Shown here: positions 11,057-20,414 of the stretch, piece after piece
How the letters are laid out: the number at the start of each line of letters is the position of its first letter
How positions within the stretch are numbered: the first letter of the stretch is position 1
Origin: Endocalyx cinctus
Taxonomy: Eukaryota; Ascomycota; Sordariomycetes; Amphisphaeriales; Apiosporaceae
DNA length: 64,000 bases
Assembly (NCBI GenBank): GCA_001600455.1
Contig: BCKC01000003.1
Location: forward strand, 2,890,315-2,954,314
Direction: 5' to 3'
Made by a program: the position numbers and the translations under genes
The notes under the pieces: model-generated
Told to the model about the DNA's origin: nothing
The model's database searches: none
The model's input: only the letters and a program-made list of their open reading frames with translations

Positions 11057-11623
11057 ATGGCGAAATCACGTTTTGAGTCGGAGCAGTACTTTTCGGAGTC
11101 TTTCGTCGAAAGTGCCGGCGCCGTTCTCTTCCGGCTGTCAACGCGAGATATATGCATCGTTCATCTTCGCTCCCGAGATGAATACGTACTCGCCAAAGGA
11201 CGTCGTAATCTTGGGGAGACCCGGCCGGCAACCGCTATTCGGGAGATCGCGGAAGAAACAGGCTACTTATGCCGCATTCTTCCAGTCAAGATGCTAACCA
11301 GAAACCCTCCCGCAGTCGAAGCGATGCCTGTCCCTGACGAGCCTCGTTTGCATATTGATGCCCAGGAGCCCTTTTGTTTGCAAGTTTGTCGGCTTGCAGA
11401 GGGAAATGTCAAGCTTGTGTGGTGGTATATTGCCGCTGTGAACGAAGAAATGGAGTTCCAGGCGGAGATGCAAGAAAGAGATAAATTCGATGTCGAGTTT
11501 CACAACTATTCCGATGTACTCGAGAAGTTGACGTTCGACATGGACAGGGATATGGTTAAGAAGGCCATCAATATCATGGAGGGCACATATGGTAGCGCAG
11601 CTACTATACCTGGGGCATCATAA
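11057..11623 (+). CDS. NUDIX hydrolase
   Basis: An intronless gene of 188 residues starts at the ATG at 11057; the open frame reaches further upstream only through a TTG codon. A perfect Nudix box matching GX5EX7REUXEEXGU spans G48 to Y70 (G48, E54, R62, E63, E66, E67, G69), which binds the catalytic magnesium ions. The preceding strand SAGAVLFRL and HLRSRDEYVLAKGRRN are normal for the fold. Nudix enzymes hydrolyse nucleoside diphosphates linked to another group. The actual substrate cannot be told from the sequence; fungal relatives of this size are mostly annotated only as Nudix proteins. The segment after the box (KMLTRNPPAVEAMP to VKLVWWYIAAVNE) probably forms the substrate loop. No targeting signal is visible, so a cytosolic or nuclear location is likely. 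Confidence 0.9.
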   Translation: MAKSRFESEQYFSESFVESAGAVLFRLSTRDICIVHLRSRDEYVLAKGRRNLGETRPATAIREIAEETGYLCRILPVKMLTRNPPAVEAMPVPDEPRLHIDAQEPFCLQVCRLAEGNVKLVWWYIAAVNEEMEFQAEMQERDKFDVEFHNYSDVLEKLTFDMDRDMVKKAINIMEGTYGSAATIPGAS

Positions 11624-12148
11624 AGCAGTTGGAGTTTGGATCATACAATATTGGCTCTCAATTTGCCCTAAATATGGGTATCAGGTAGAAATTACACTGG
11701 TTTAGTCAAACCTGGCCGTTTCGCAAGTTCACAAATTTGTCAAATGTACAACTACACAGTATTAGGTAGATACCTACCTAACACGGGTATCCAATAATCG
11801 TAGTGAATCTCACACGTGACTTGTCAGAAACTGAAACTATACCTGATTTGTTAAAGGAGGTTATTTTGGCTGATAGATACGGTCAACGTGATTGATTAAT
11901 ATAACCCGCATTAATGCATATGAGGTTTAGTATGATTATTTAGCAGGGGTGTCTACACCTACATCATTGGAAGGAGCTGGAGGCATTAAATTCTAGCTTC
12001 CTTTTTAAATTATTACATTCTGAAATAATAATAAAAAGGATAGTTCAGGCCTGGTTTAAATAATATTATTTACAGAGAAACTTTCAGTACACAAATTGGA
12101 AGTAAAAAGGACGTAAGAAGAAGAAAAGAAGAAGAAACAAAAGACGTC
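11624..12148. promoter_or_regulatory. Spacer upstream of the NECAP gene
   Basis: This region contains the NUDIX 3' flank and the NECAP promoter. A CACGTG E-box core lies at 11813-11818. GATACCTACCTAA-type words occur near 11768. A purine-rich GAA tract at about 12112-12139 directly precedes the NECAP ATG and probably belongs to its 5' leader. Confidence 0.5.
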
Positions 12149-12967
12149 ATGGCCTCGATCGACCCCGCCACCGGTCAAGCCCTGCCCGCGGACGCGATCC
12201 AGCGGGTGCTGTTCGTCGTGAACACGGTGCACGTGTACAACATACCGCCCATGGTACCCGGGAAGGGCCACGTGGCGGCGACGTGGACGGCCGACGGCAA
12301 CAAGAGGCAGATCTTCTCGGCCCGGCTGCGGCTGATGGAGACGGCGGTACCGCTGGCCTCGGGCGAGGAGAAGGTGAAAGTGGACGTCGTCCTCGAGGAC
12401 GCCAGCAACGGCCAGCTCTTCGCCGCCGCACCTTACGTCGCGCCCGCCGTGGTCGAGCCCGTCTCCGACAGCTCCCGCTTCTTCGCCATCCGGGTCCAGG
12501 ACGAGGCCGGCAGGAAGGCTTCCCTCGGGATCGGGTTCGAGGAGAGGAGCGACGCTTTCGACTTCGGCGTCTCCCTGCAGGAGGCCCAGAAGACGCTAGG
12601 CTTGGGGAACTTTCAGCACCAGCAGCAACAGCAGGGTCGATCCGCCGCCGGCTCGTCGTCCAAGAGCCAGCAGCTGGGCGGGGCCGATAGCTCGGAGAAG
12701 CGCGACCTTAGCCTTAAGGAGGGCGAGACCATAACCGTCAACCTTCCGGCGAGGTTTGGCAGGCGAAAACGCGAAGAGGAGTCCGGATCTCCCGCGCCAG
12801 CAAGCTTATCGGGATTCTCGCTACCCCCACCCCCTTCAAATTCTTCGTCGCAAGGCTCTTTCGGTATACTACCACCTCCGCCGGGCCCACAATCATCTAG
12901 AGCAGCCAAACGGCTGAGCGCGAAAGATTTGGGATTCGATGACGGGAAGTTTGGCGAGTTTGCGTGA
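12149..12967 (+). CDS. NECAP-like endocytic adaptor (DUF1681 domain)
   Basis: A single-exon gene of 272 residues. Residues about 17-155 form the NECAP PH-like domain: RVLFVVNTVHVYNIPP, then FSARLRLMETAVP, VKVDVVLEDASNGQLFAAAPY, SRFFAIRVQD, LGIGFEERSDAFDFGVSLQEA. All are strongly conserved family blocks. NECAP proteins associate with the AP-2 clathrin adaptor and accessory factors at endocytic sites and in animals regulate AP-2 phosphorylation state and coat growth. Filamentous fungi keep a single copy that is absent from budding yeast (known from the family). The tail is proline- and serine-rich, with DLSLKEGETITVNLP and an acidic FDDGKFGEFA end that may be a short adaptor-binding peptide. 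The first 450 bp is extremely G/C-rich at third positions compared with the tail. Confidence 0.93.
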   Translation: MASIDPATGQALPADAIQRVLFVVNTVHVYNIPPMVPGKGHVAATWTADGNKRQIFSARLRLMETAVPLASGEEKVKVDVVLEDASNGQLFAAAPYVAPAVVEPVSDSSRFFAIRVQDEAGRKASLGIGFEERSDAFDFGVSLQEAQKTLGLGNFQHQQQQQGRSAAGSSSKSQQLGGADSSEKRDLSLKEGETITVNLPARFGRRKREEESGSPAPASLSGFSLPPPPSNSSSQGSFGILPPPPGPQSSRAAKRLSAKDLGFDDGKFGEFA

Positions 12968-13380
12968 AGGACGAGGGAAAAATCCGCGTGGTGCAGCTTA
13001 GATCATACCTCTCTACTTCACACTCTTTTTACAGGTGTAAGAAAAGACAACAAAAACCCCCTAAGTGGTGGAAAGAAGTCATAATCATGTAAATATGATA
13101 TTAAGTTATCCACGGTTCTCGCCTTTTTCTCATCTCAAACCACTCTACGCCCTCTCTTCCTCCAAGCAAAAGCCGCCTACAATATTAGTACAAAAATGTG
13201 ACAACCACGCGTCCACTTTTCAAACTCCCGAGAACCGCAATCTATCTAGCTTTCAGCATCCAATCCACGTACTACTTACACACAGTGTTCCAAACTCACA
13301 CGCGAATGAAAGTTGACGTCGATACTATTTACCAAGTATTTCGGCCTGCCATTCTCAAGCAAATGACCATTTCAAACCTC
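12968..13380. other. Convergent 3' flanks, no gene seen
   Basis: About 410 bp between the NECAP stop and the stop of the minus-strand orphan gene. Short frames here lack any recognisable content. Confidence 0.55.
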
Positions 13381-14556
13381 TCAAGGTAAGCTCGTGCGTC
13401 TCTGGCGCGGTGAACCGGATCCAGTATTCTGACATGTGATTTTCGTAGACGAAACCGATGGTTTGCGGCCTTGCGGTTCTAATTCCTCGACTATCTCCTC
13501 ACCGTCACCCTCGTTACCCACGGTCGAGATATTCTCTGTCGGTTCAACTCTTATTGTCCAGTTCGTCCGGTCCGCCAACACCTGACCTGCGTTATTATCA
13601 GGCGGATATTCCTGGTTCTGGTGGCAGCCGTTATTTGGATAAGGCGTGAAATGGGGGTACGGCGCCATCGGCACGTACGGAGGCTGCGGATACATGTAGG
13701 CGACCTGGCGCGGGCACCCCGCGTTCCAGACCTGAAGATTGTAGAGGTCCTGCATACCGTACGGATAAGTCGGGTGAGGCATAGACGCGGAGTATGAAAG
13801 GGGCGGAGGGTAATTACAACCGAAAACGTGCCCGTTGAAATTATTGAGCATCTCCGGGTCTTCCTCCCCGCGCTCCCTCGATATCTTCGTCCACCTCTCC
13901 CGGCTCTGGATCTCGAGAGACAGCTCGCCGAGCCGGATAAGTATGCTTCGTTCCTCCTCGGCGCTGTCTCGGATCCGTCGGACCAGCCAACTCCGGTCCT
14001 GCCTCAGCCTCCGCAGGTGCGTGTCGTCTAGCTCGGCCGACCCGCGAGCTAGCTGCTCGTCTAGGACGGGTAAGCGTCGGAACAGCTGGAGACTGCGGCG
14101 GTCGGAGCGTTGGAGCGAATGTAGGAGACATGCGTGCTCGGCTTGCGAATCCCGGAATTGTCTGGGATGCAGGGTTAGGTCTTCCGTCGAGGGTCTGAAC
14201 GGCGAATAGGATGAGGACCGGTTTTGGTGGCCATGGTTATAGTTATAATGATGGTGGTAACCGTTACTAATGCCGCTGCTGTTATTGCTATAATTGCGTC
14301 GCGGGTTGTCTCCTCTAGTCTGAGGCCTATTGATACTCGGCTTACGTTGCTGATTCAAGGGACGGCGCGAAGATGAAGTCGAAGATAGTTGACGACTATG
14401 GGGGCTCTCTTGATATTCTCGCCAATATTGAAAGTCTCTATCGGGCTGATACATACCTGACAGCCCTGGAGAGCTTCGACCATCGTTATCATAATGATGA
14501 TAATCATCATCCTCTACCCCGTAATGTGAGCGAGGTGTTTCGGGTAAATTAGACAT
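13381..14556 (-). CDS. Orphan low-complexity protein with a charged helical core
   Basis: An uninterrupted 391-codon frame starts at the ATG at 14556. I do not recognise a family. The first 130 residues are disordered and rich in Ser, Asn, His, Tyr and Arg, with HHYNYNHGHQ-type runs. Residues about 135-225 are predicted helical and highly charged (RSDRRSLQLFRRLPVLDEQLARG, LRRLRQDRSWLVRRIRDSAEEER), probably a coiled coil or helical hairpin. The next 90 residues are rich in Pro, Tyr and Met (YMYPQPPYVPMAPYPHF). The C-terminus mixes acidic GDGEEIVEELEP and basic serine-rich sequence. The layout suggests a scaffold or RNA-associated protein, but that is a guess. Third positions become G/C-rich in the central 500 bp. 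A small intron near the 3' end cannot be excluded. Confidence 0.65.
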   Translation of the reverse strand: MSNLPETPRSHYGVEDDDYHHYDNDGRSSPGLSGMYQPDRDFQYWREYQESPHSRQLSSTSSSRRPLNQQRKPSINRPQTRGDNPRRNYSNNSSGISNGYHHHYNYNHGHQNRSSSYSPFRPSTEDLTLHPRQFRDSQAEHACLLHSLQRSDRRSLQLFRRLPVLDEQLARGSAELDDTHLRRLRQDRSWLVRRIRDSAEEERSILIRLGELSLEIQSRERWTKISRERGEEDPEMLNNFNGHVFGCNYPPPLSYSASMPHPTYPYGMQDLYNLQVWNAGCPRQVAYMYPQPPYVPMAPYPHFTPYPNNGCHQNQEYPPDNNAGQVLADRTNWTIRVEPTENISTVGNEGDGEEIVEELEPQGRKPSVSSTKITCQNTGSGSPRQRRTSLP

Positions 14557-15158
14557 GATGGGGAAAACTGTTGAATGAAATATAATGATAATTTACTTAA
14601 TGGTGATAATGAGAGCTTAAGGTGATTTTTTGAAGAGAGGTAATAAAAAAAAAAAAAAAAAGGGACGGAGAGCGGTGAGATATTCAACTAGAATTACCCC
14701 CAAAGAAGGAAAATTCTACGATCTATAGCATATGTTTGGGCGTCGTGAATTCCTATATTCCTAAGCCAGGCAATAATTTCTCTTTTCTTTATCTCTCTTA
14801 GATCTTCTACCGACATTATGCAGCCTGTTTCCATTAGTAAGAGTATTCGCGGAGCGAAAAAGATGTTCTTGCCGGGTTCTTTACCACTCGCTGCCTGTAT
14901 GCGCGAATATAGACATACATGCATATTCTATAAGAAGGAAAAGATAAAGAAGTATATATTATAGCATATCTTCCACTTCTTGCTATGTTTTTTCCAGCAT
15001 TGGTCCTTTGTTATGATGCATGATGACTCTGCAGGCTTCCAAAACCCCTTTTCTTTTTCTGCCTCTAGTAAGGTAGGGGGATACTATATGTAACAACGCT
15101 TCACATAGAAGCAGACTTCCTGCAGGAACTCCTACGAAAAAGCCAATTCAGAAAAAAA

Positions 15159-15222
<64 letters not shown>

Positions 15223-15496
15223 TTTGAAGGTGAATATCTACGTAGATCTGACGTAGTTTGTAGCCAGGGAAATCTATAAGCCTATAATAAATAGGCAGAT
15301 ATCAGAGTAGAGGTAATCTCGTGAAAGGGGTATTATATTCTACTGTATAGAATAGTACATAGAACGTACGTCGCGATGTCATATAACCTAGCCGCGTATT
15401 AGTCCATAAACCAAACAGACAACTCCAAAAACGTTGCCAATATATTTCAAAATCCCATGTAAAATAACATATAAAATAATATATGCAGAGTAATAC
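14557..15496. promoter_or_regulatory. Upstream region of the orphan gene with microsatellites
   Basis: This 940-bp stretch contains the orphan gene promoter (near 14557) and the 3' flank of the radical SAM gene (near 15497). It holds a poly-A run at about 14646-14660 and the A/AG compound repeat listed separately. No coding sequence is supported. Confidence 0.55.
15152..15217. repeat. Compound microsatellite: poly-A then (AG)n
   Basis: A run of about 16 A is followed directly by about 25 uninterrupted AG units. It is intergenic and probably length-polymorphic. Confidence 0.97.
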
Positions 15497-16838
15497 TCAA
15501 ATCGCAAACCCATCATGCCTCGGCGGGTCGCAGAACCGCCAAAGTCCCACAGCCTCGGCCGCTTTCCTAACCGACGAGATCTCTTCCTTAGTTACAGGTC
15601 TATTGATATCCGCGTACCTAACCTCTCCGCCATCCTCCTCCTTATTCTCATTATGGTTATCATCACCATCGTTATTATTAGCCTCGACCTTACTCCTCCT
15701 TCTCCTCTTCGGCTTCCCAACGTGGGCGTCGGGACGGTACTGTTCCATAATATTAACGAAGACGTCCCTAGAGACGTCGTTGGCCAGGAAGCGCATGATC
15801 TCTACGGCCTCAGCCTCCTGCCCGGGCATGACGAGGTGCCTGACCAGGAGGCCCCTTTTCGCTATGCCGTCTCCGGTGAAGCACAGGTCGCCGACCTGGC
15901 GGTGCATCTCGCGGACGCTCTCGGTCGCGGTGGCGGCGTAGTCTTCGGCCTTGAGAAGGCGGCGCGACGTCTCGGGCCTCCAGACCTTAAAATCCGGGAG
16001 GTAGATGTCAACGAGGCCGTCCATGAGCTCCAGCGAGGCGATCGAGTCGAACGCCGACGTGTTGTACACGATCGGCACCTTCAGCCCTAGGTCCCGCGCG
16101 TGCAGGATCGACAGGGCCACTTGTGGGACCACGTGCTCTGGAGTGATCAGGTTGATGTTGTGCACGTTGCCAACTTCTTGCAGTTTCAGGTACCACTGCG
16201 CTAGCTCCTCCGGGGTAAGGTCAAATCCGTTACGTTGGTGAGCGATGTCATGGTTTTGACAGAAGGTACAGCGGAGGTTACACCCGGAAAAGAAAACGGA
16301 TCCGCTGCCATTATGACCTTGGATGCATGGTTCTATGAGAGTTCGACCACGTCAGAATTAAAAGCATGTTGAATAGAGTAATTAGATAAAATAATTTCAC
16401 GTAAACCCAACGTAATGAATTTGGATAATATCAAGCCCCGGAAAGACACATTGTTATGTCGTTACACGGCTCAGCAAACTCACCTTCTCCGAAATGCGGG
16501 GCTATTACGTTCACTTTGACCTTGGCGCCGATGAGGCACATTCCTGTTGTTTCATATCGGTTGACGCCGCAGAGGCGCGGGCAGAGATTACAGTTTCGGA
16601 GGTGCTGATCGGCCAGGTGCCGTTTTGTCTCCGCCTCGGCTTTCGAGATCGTTTGATACCGGGGTGTGTAGTCATCGAGTAGGAAGGGAGGAGCTAGATG
16701 AAGCCCTCTTTTCCCTTGGTACTGATGTATCCGGGGAGATTTTAGACCAACATGTCCCCCAGTGTCACTAGTTTTGGAGATACCAAGACGAAAGTATTGT
16801 TTGACTGTACCACACACCCGCATCCTACTTGACAGCAT
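15497..16838 (-). CDS. PflX-like radical SAM iron-sulfur protein
   Basis: Two minus-strand exons, 16838-16484 and 16332-15497, separated by a 151-bp intron (GTGAGT donor, CTGAC branch, ATAG acceptor), give 396 residues. Exon 1 ends HFGE and exon 2 opens EPCIQGHNGSGSVFFSGCNLRC. The radical SAM motif CX3CX2C is explicit in CNLRCTFC and is followed by QNHDIAHQ. A second cysteine cluster, CNLCPRLCGVNR with a later GMC, precedes it, as in the bacterial PflX (COG1313) family and relatives of pyruvate formate-lyase activase. The downstream barrel blocks LITPEHVVPQ, VYNTSAFDS, VDIYLPDFKVW and YRPDAHVG are present. The catalytic role in fungi is unknown; no glycyl-radical enzyme is nearby. A lysine/arginine then asparagine/acid-rich insertion of about 35 residues sits between YRPDAHVG and YADINRPVT. 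The N-terminus could be a mitochondrial presequence. Confidence 0.88.
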
Positions 16839-17584
16839 GACGATAATCGTCAAAACTCATGGCTCTAAAAAACCCAAGGAACTGTTTTCTTCGACCGACG
16901 ACGAAGGTGAGTTTGACAGTAGCTGCACTGTATGACTCGGAGAAGTAGAGTTCGGAAACCGATACTTTACTTTTTCGTAAACATAAGACGGGGAAAAGAT
17001 TTATCGGCGCTCGTTGCTGACTCAACGGCGGCAAAGTCTGATCGGTAAGCAGTAATTGTAGAAAAGGGTATTCAAGCGTTCCGACGTCGGCCGGACTTTT
17101 CTGACGTTAGCCTTTTGAATGACAATGACTACAAAGTTAGTAAAAAGATAACCTGACCAAATCGTGAAACATCGGAAGAAATGGTCAAATCAGTATACAT
17201 AAGTCTTGAGGTGGAGATATAAAAGAAAATAAACTAGTAGCCCTAGAGATATGTAATATGTACAATCCACGCTGGCGGGTACGGTAAGTACGGGTATGTA
17301 TGTATAATGTCGTAGAGGTCTTTTAGTAAGGTATTTATTTCTATAACCGCTCGGTTCGGACGCGGGGGTAAAGTCATTAACGTCAGATACCACTATTTAC
17401 CTCTGAGTATAAATAAATCAAACATTCTCTCAACTTCGTCTTGGCTTTGATATTTTTGATGTGAACCAAGATTCATCTTCAACCCTCAACTTCCCTATAA
17501 TCAGTCACACAAAATAGAGAAATCAATTATTGTACCTCCAATTATTTAGTCATAAAACAAACACACCTATTTTACACATCAAAA
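16839..17584. promoter_or_regulatory. Divergent promoter region with TATA box for the reductase
   Basis: This 746-bp spacer serves the radical SAM gene (minus) and the hydroxyisobutyrate-dehydrogenase-like gene (plus). A TATAAATA sequence at 17408-17415 lies about 170 bp before the plus-strand ATG and is followed by a pyrimidine-rich leader, which makes it a plausible TATA box. Confidence 0.5.
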
Positions 17585-18663
17585 ATGGCTCCTCAACTTC
17601 TATTTATCGGCCTAGGAAATATGGGCAGGGTATGTTTATTACAAAATCCCCTGCCAAGATTTGGGTGCTAACAGTCACGGAAGGGAATGGTTAAAAACCT
17701 CGTAGAGAAAGGCAACCTAGAGAAACCTATCATCATTTACAACCGGACTAAGAAGCGAGCCGAGGATTTAGCTGCCACGTTACCGGAAGGTAAGACGGTC
17801 ATTGTCGACTCCATGGAAGAAGGCGTAAAGAAGGCAGATATCGTATTTACCATTATCTCCAACGATGCGGCCGTCAAGCAGACCTTCGAGGGTATCCTCA
17901 AGGATGACGTCAAGGGCAAACTGTTCGTCGAATGCTCTACCATCCACCCGGATACTACCGAAGCCGTCGCAAAGGATGTTCTCGCGAAGGGAGCAGAGTT
18001 TGTAGCAAGTCCCGTATTCGGTGCACCGGCCGCCGCAGAAGCCGGGGCGCTTATGTAAGTTCCAAGAAGACAAATTAAAAAAAAAAAAAAAAAAAAGGGA
18101 GGGGCCTTTACAAACCCACCTAGCACTAACACGAGACCACGCACGTATCTAGCTTCGTACCGGCGGGGCCGAAATCTTCGATCGACAAGATGAGGATATA
18201 CGGCAAAGGGGTGATGGGTAAAACCGAGATCCCGTTCGAAGACCAGCCGTACGGGAGCGCGCTGAAGCTGAAGCTCATCGGGAACACGTTCATCCTGAAC
18301 CTGGTGACCATCCTGGGCGAAGGCATGACCGTGGCCGAAAAGACGGGGGTGAACCCGGAGTACGTCAAGAGCCTCGTCGACATACTCCTCGGCGGCATCT
18401 ACAGCTCGTACTCGGAGCGCATGCTTCAGGGCACCTACTGGAAGATGGAGGAGCCGCTCTTCTCGGCCAACAACGCCCGCAAGGACGCCGGCCACGCCAT
18501 AAGCCTCGCCAGGGATGCCGGCGTCGAGCTGAGATTGGGGAAAGTTAGTGACGAGTACCTCCAGACCGTCGTCCAGCATTGCGGAGGTGAGAAGGGTGAC
18601 ATCGCCGGTATTTATGGCGCCGCGAGGTTGAAGGCTGGTTTAAAGTATGAAAACGATGCATAA
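17585..18663 (+). CDS. 3-hydroxyisobutyrate dehydrogenase-like reductase
   Basis: Three exons, 17585-17629, 17684-18054 and 18153-18663, give 308 residues. The first exon is just 15 codons and ends MGR. The N-terminal dinucleotide fold begins FIGLGNMGRGM, the glycine motif of beta-hydroxyacid dehydrogenases, and includes NRTKKRAEDLA. ECSTIHPDTTEAVA and FVASPVFGAPAAAEAG match the substrate-binding block. The catalytic lysine lies in the GSALKLKLIGN segment of exon 3, where the second lysine aligns with the active-site position and the asparagine is kept. Family members oxidise 3-hydroxyisobutyrate or reduce related semialdehydes (valine breakdown, glyoxylate or succinate-semialdehyde reduction) with NAD(P). 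The exact substrate is uncertain, and no mitochondrial presequence is obvious, so a cytosolic GLYR-type role is possible. Exon 3 is strikingly G/C-rich at third positions. Confidence 0.9.
18077..18096. repeat. A20 run inside an intron
   Basis: Twenty consecutive A lie in the second intron of the reductase gene, between its GTAAGT donor and the ACTAAC branch-like site. It is probably length-variable. Confidence 0.95.
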
Positions 18664-19131
18664 AGGGAGAATGTCAACTCCAACCCTATTACAGGGTCAG
18701 TGTATAAGAAACCGTCAATGTACCGTGGTTAGCATATTACGAGACTTATTCTTCACTCTTTATAAATGTTGGTGATACAACTCAAGGGATGAAAGATAAT
18801 GTAATGATTGAAAAATAAGTACACTACCATATATATACTTAAGCCATATATGTAAGTAAACATAGCGATACCGAGAATGACCGAGCATATGGTGACTAAG
18901 CCGACGCTTGAGCCGGGACGTACGCTAAAGCTCTACAGGTAGGTATTACTAGGTAAGCTTGTAGCAGACTGACAGGCTTGCTGCTTCAGCTCTTGTTATT
19001 ACCTATATCCATAGTTCAGTGTATATGCATCAACGACAACTCTCAAAATAACTAAAAGTACCAACTCCCATTACATCAAAATAAATCGAACTTCGGGATC
19101 AGCGCTGCTATTTTACACGTGAAAAATAAAA
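18664..19131. promoter_or_regulatory. VMA9 upstream region
   Basis: This spacer holds the reductase 3' flank and the VMA9 promoter. AGGTAGGTATT/TAGGTAAG words occur near 18938-18957. A CACGTG core at 19116-19121 sits 11 bp before the VMA9 ATG. Confidence 0.5.
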
Positions 19132-19557
19132 ATGGCTCAGGGGTACGTGTGCATACGATTTTATTTGCTTCGACCGCTCCTCGCGTCGTTCTGGTTAAAG
19201 GAGAAGAAGGAAAAAAGGGAATCCCGTCAACTAACTTCGCATGACTTTTATAGGTACAGCGTCTTCATCGGCCTCATCGTCGTGGCCGCCATGTGCGTCG
19301 GCGCGTGGTTCTTATCACCTAAAGGCGAGAATCAAGTGTGAGTATTCTCCTTCTCCTCTCTTCTCTTCTCTCTTCAACGTCAGGAGAGGATTACCTAGAA
19401 AACTCATCTGACGAAATCAAACAGAACCTGGCGATCCTCCCTCATCATCGCTTTCATAAGCTGCTACTTGATGTGGTTCGTCACCTTCATGGCCCAGCTT
19501 CACCCCTTGATCGAGCCGAGACGTCTGGACGTCCGAGAAGGTTTCCAACACGAATAA
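19132..19557 (+). CDS. vma9: V-type ATPase subunit e (Vma9)
   Basis: Three exons, 19132-19142 (11 nt), 19254-19337 and 19425-19557, give 75 residues. The product reads MAQGYSVFIGLIVVAAMCVG, then AWFLSPKGENQVTWRSSLII, then SCYLMWFVTFMAQLHPLIEP and a charged tail. FLSPKGENQ...WRSSL and AQLHPLI.PRR are the signature blocks of subunit e. Two membrane segments are evident (about 6-24 and 36-55). The subunit is a small membrane component of the Vo sector and is needed for V-ATPase assembly in yeast. Both introns (111 and 87 bp) carry good donors (GTACGT, GTGAGT) and CTAAC/CTGAC branch sites. The first exon carries only MAQG plus the first base of the next codon, which makes it easy to miss in automatic annotation. 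Confidence 0.94.
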
Positions 19558-20414
19558 ACATAAACAAGACGATGTTACCATCCCCTCCGTTTTTAATGCA
19601 AATTCACGACGGAACATGAAGTGGAACGGAGCTCTCCCTCCATCTCGCGTTCGACAAGATAAGAAAGAGGAAAAACGAACACGCTCAACACAAGAAAACC
19701 CAACTACGAAAAGATCTTCATCACCCAAACCTACTGCCGACATCCTTCGAACATCATCCTCGAGAACCAAGAATACGTCTTGACGAAACATCGCCCATCT
19801 ACGTCGTAGAAAGAGAAAAGGATAAGTCAGGAACGAGGGATGATTTAACTTGGAAGAAGGTAGTGCGACAAGGTGGCAAGAGAAGAGAAACTGTAAACTG
19901 TACACAAAAACCCTCGGCATCCCGCGATATTTTCTTTTTCGTTCTACATTCAAACCAAACCGGCGTTTCATTGGGAAAGGGAGGGCTGCGGATTATTGGG
20001 TGGTTAAACCCCAAAAGGCAGAAGAAAGGGACCATTTATACAATACATCTTGTCCTTTTCCTCTCTCACTTTGTTTTTTATTATTATTTTCCTTGGTTCT
20101 CGTTGATCTGTTTTTTTTTTCGCAAAGTGTAGATTTAAATGTTTGAAAGTTAAGAAGAAGAAGAGGAAAGAAAGAAAGAAAGAGAGATGTCTTCACTATG
20201 ATCTTTATATATAGCAATTAGGGGATAGACGGATCAAGTGAAAGTAGTACTTGGTGGACTGGACGAAACTACCATATCCGGCGTCATAGAAACAAAAGAT
20301 TTCTACGCGTATGTATCTTTATATCTACACATTCAATGAATCTCGTCTACCGATATGACTCTGCACACGTATTATTACTATATAAAGTAACCTAGTATTT
20401 TTCTTTATTTCTTT
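19558..20414. other. Convergent interval between VMA9 and ARV1
   Basis: About 860 bp between two convergent stops. It contains a purine tract of GAA/GAAA units at about 20152-20187 and a T-rich run near 20110-20119. Frames present on both strands have no family content. It should carry both 3' untranslated regions. Confidence 0.55.

Noticed and set aside
17737..18579. 280-codon frame antisense to the reductase gene
   Set aside because: It crosses the intron and mirrors the conserved coding strand; the poly-A intron run is translated as phenylalanines.
15497..18663. Radical SAM and reductase genes as a metabolic cluster
   Set aside because: Two divergent genes with different likely substrates and no transporter, regulator or further enzymes give no support for a cluster.
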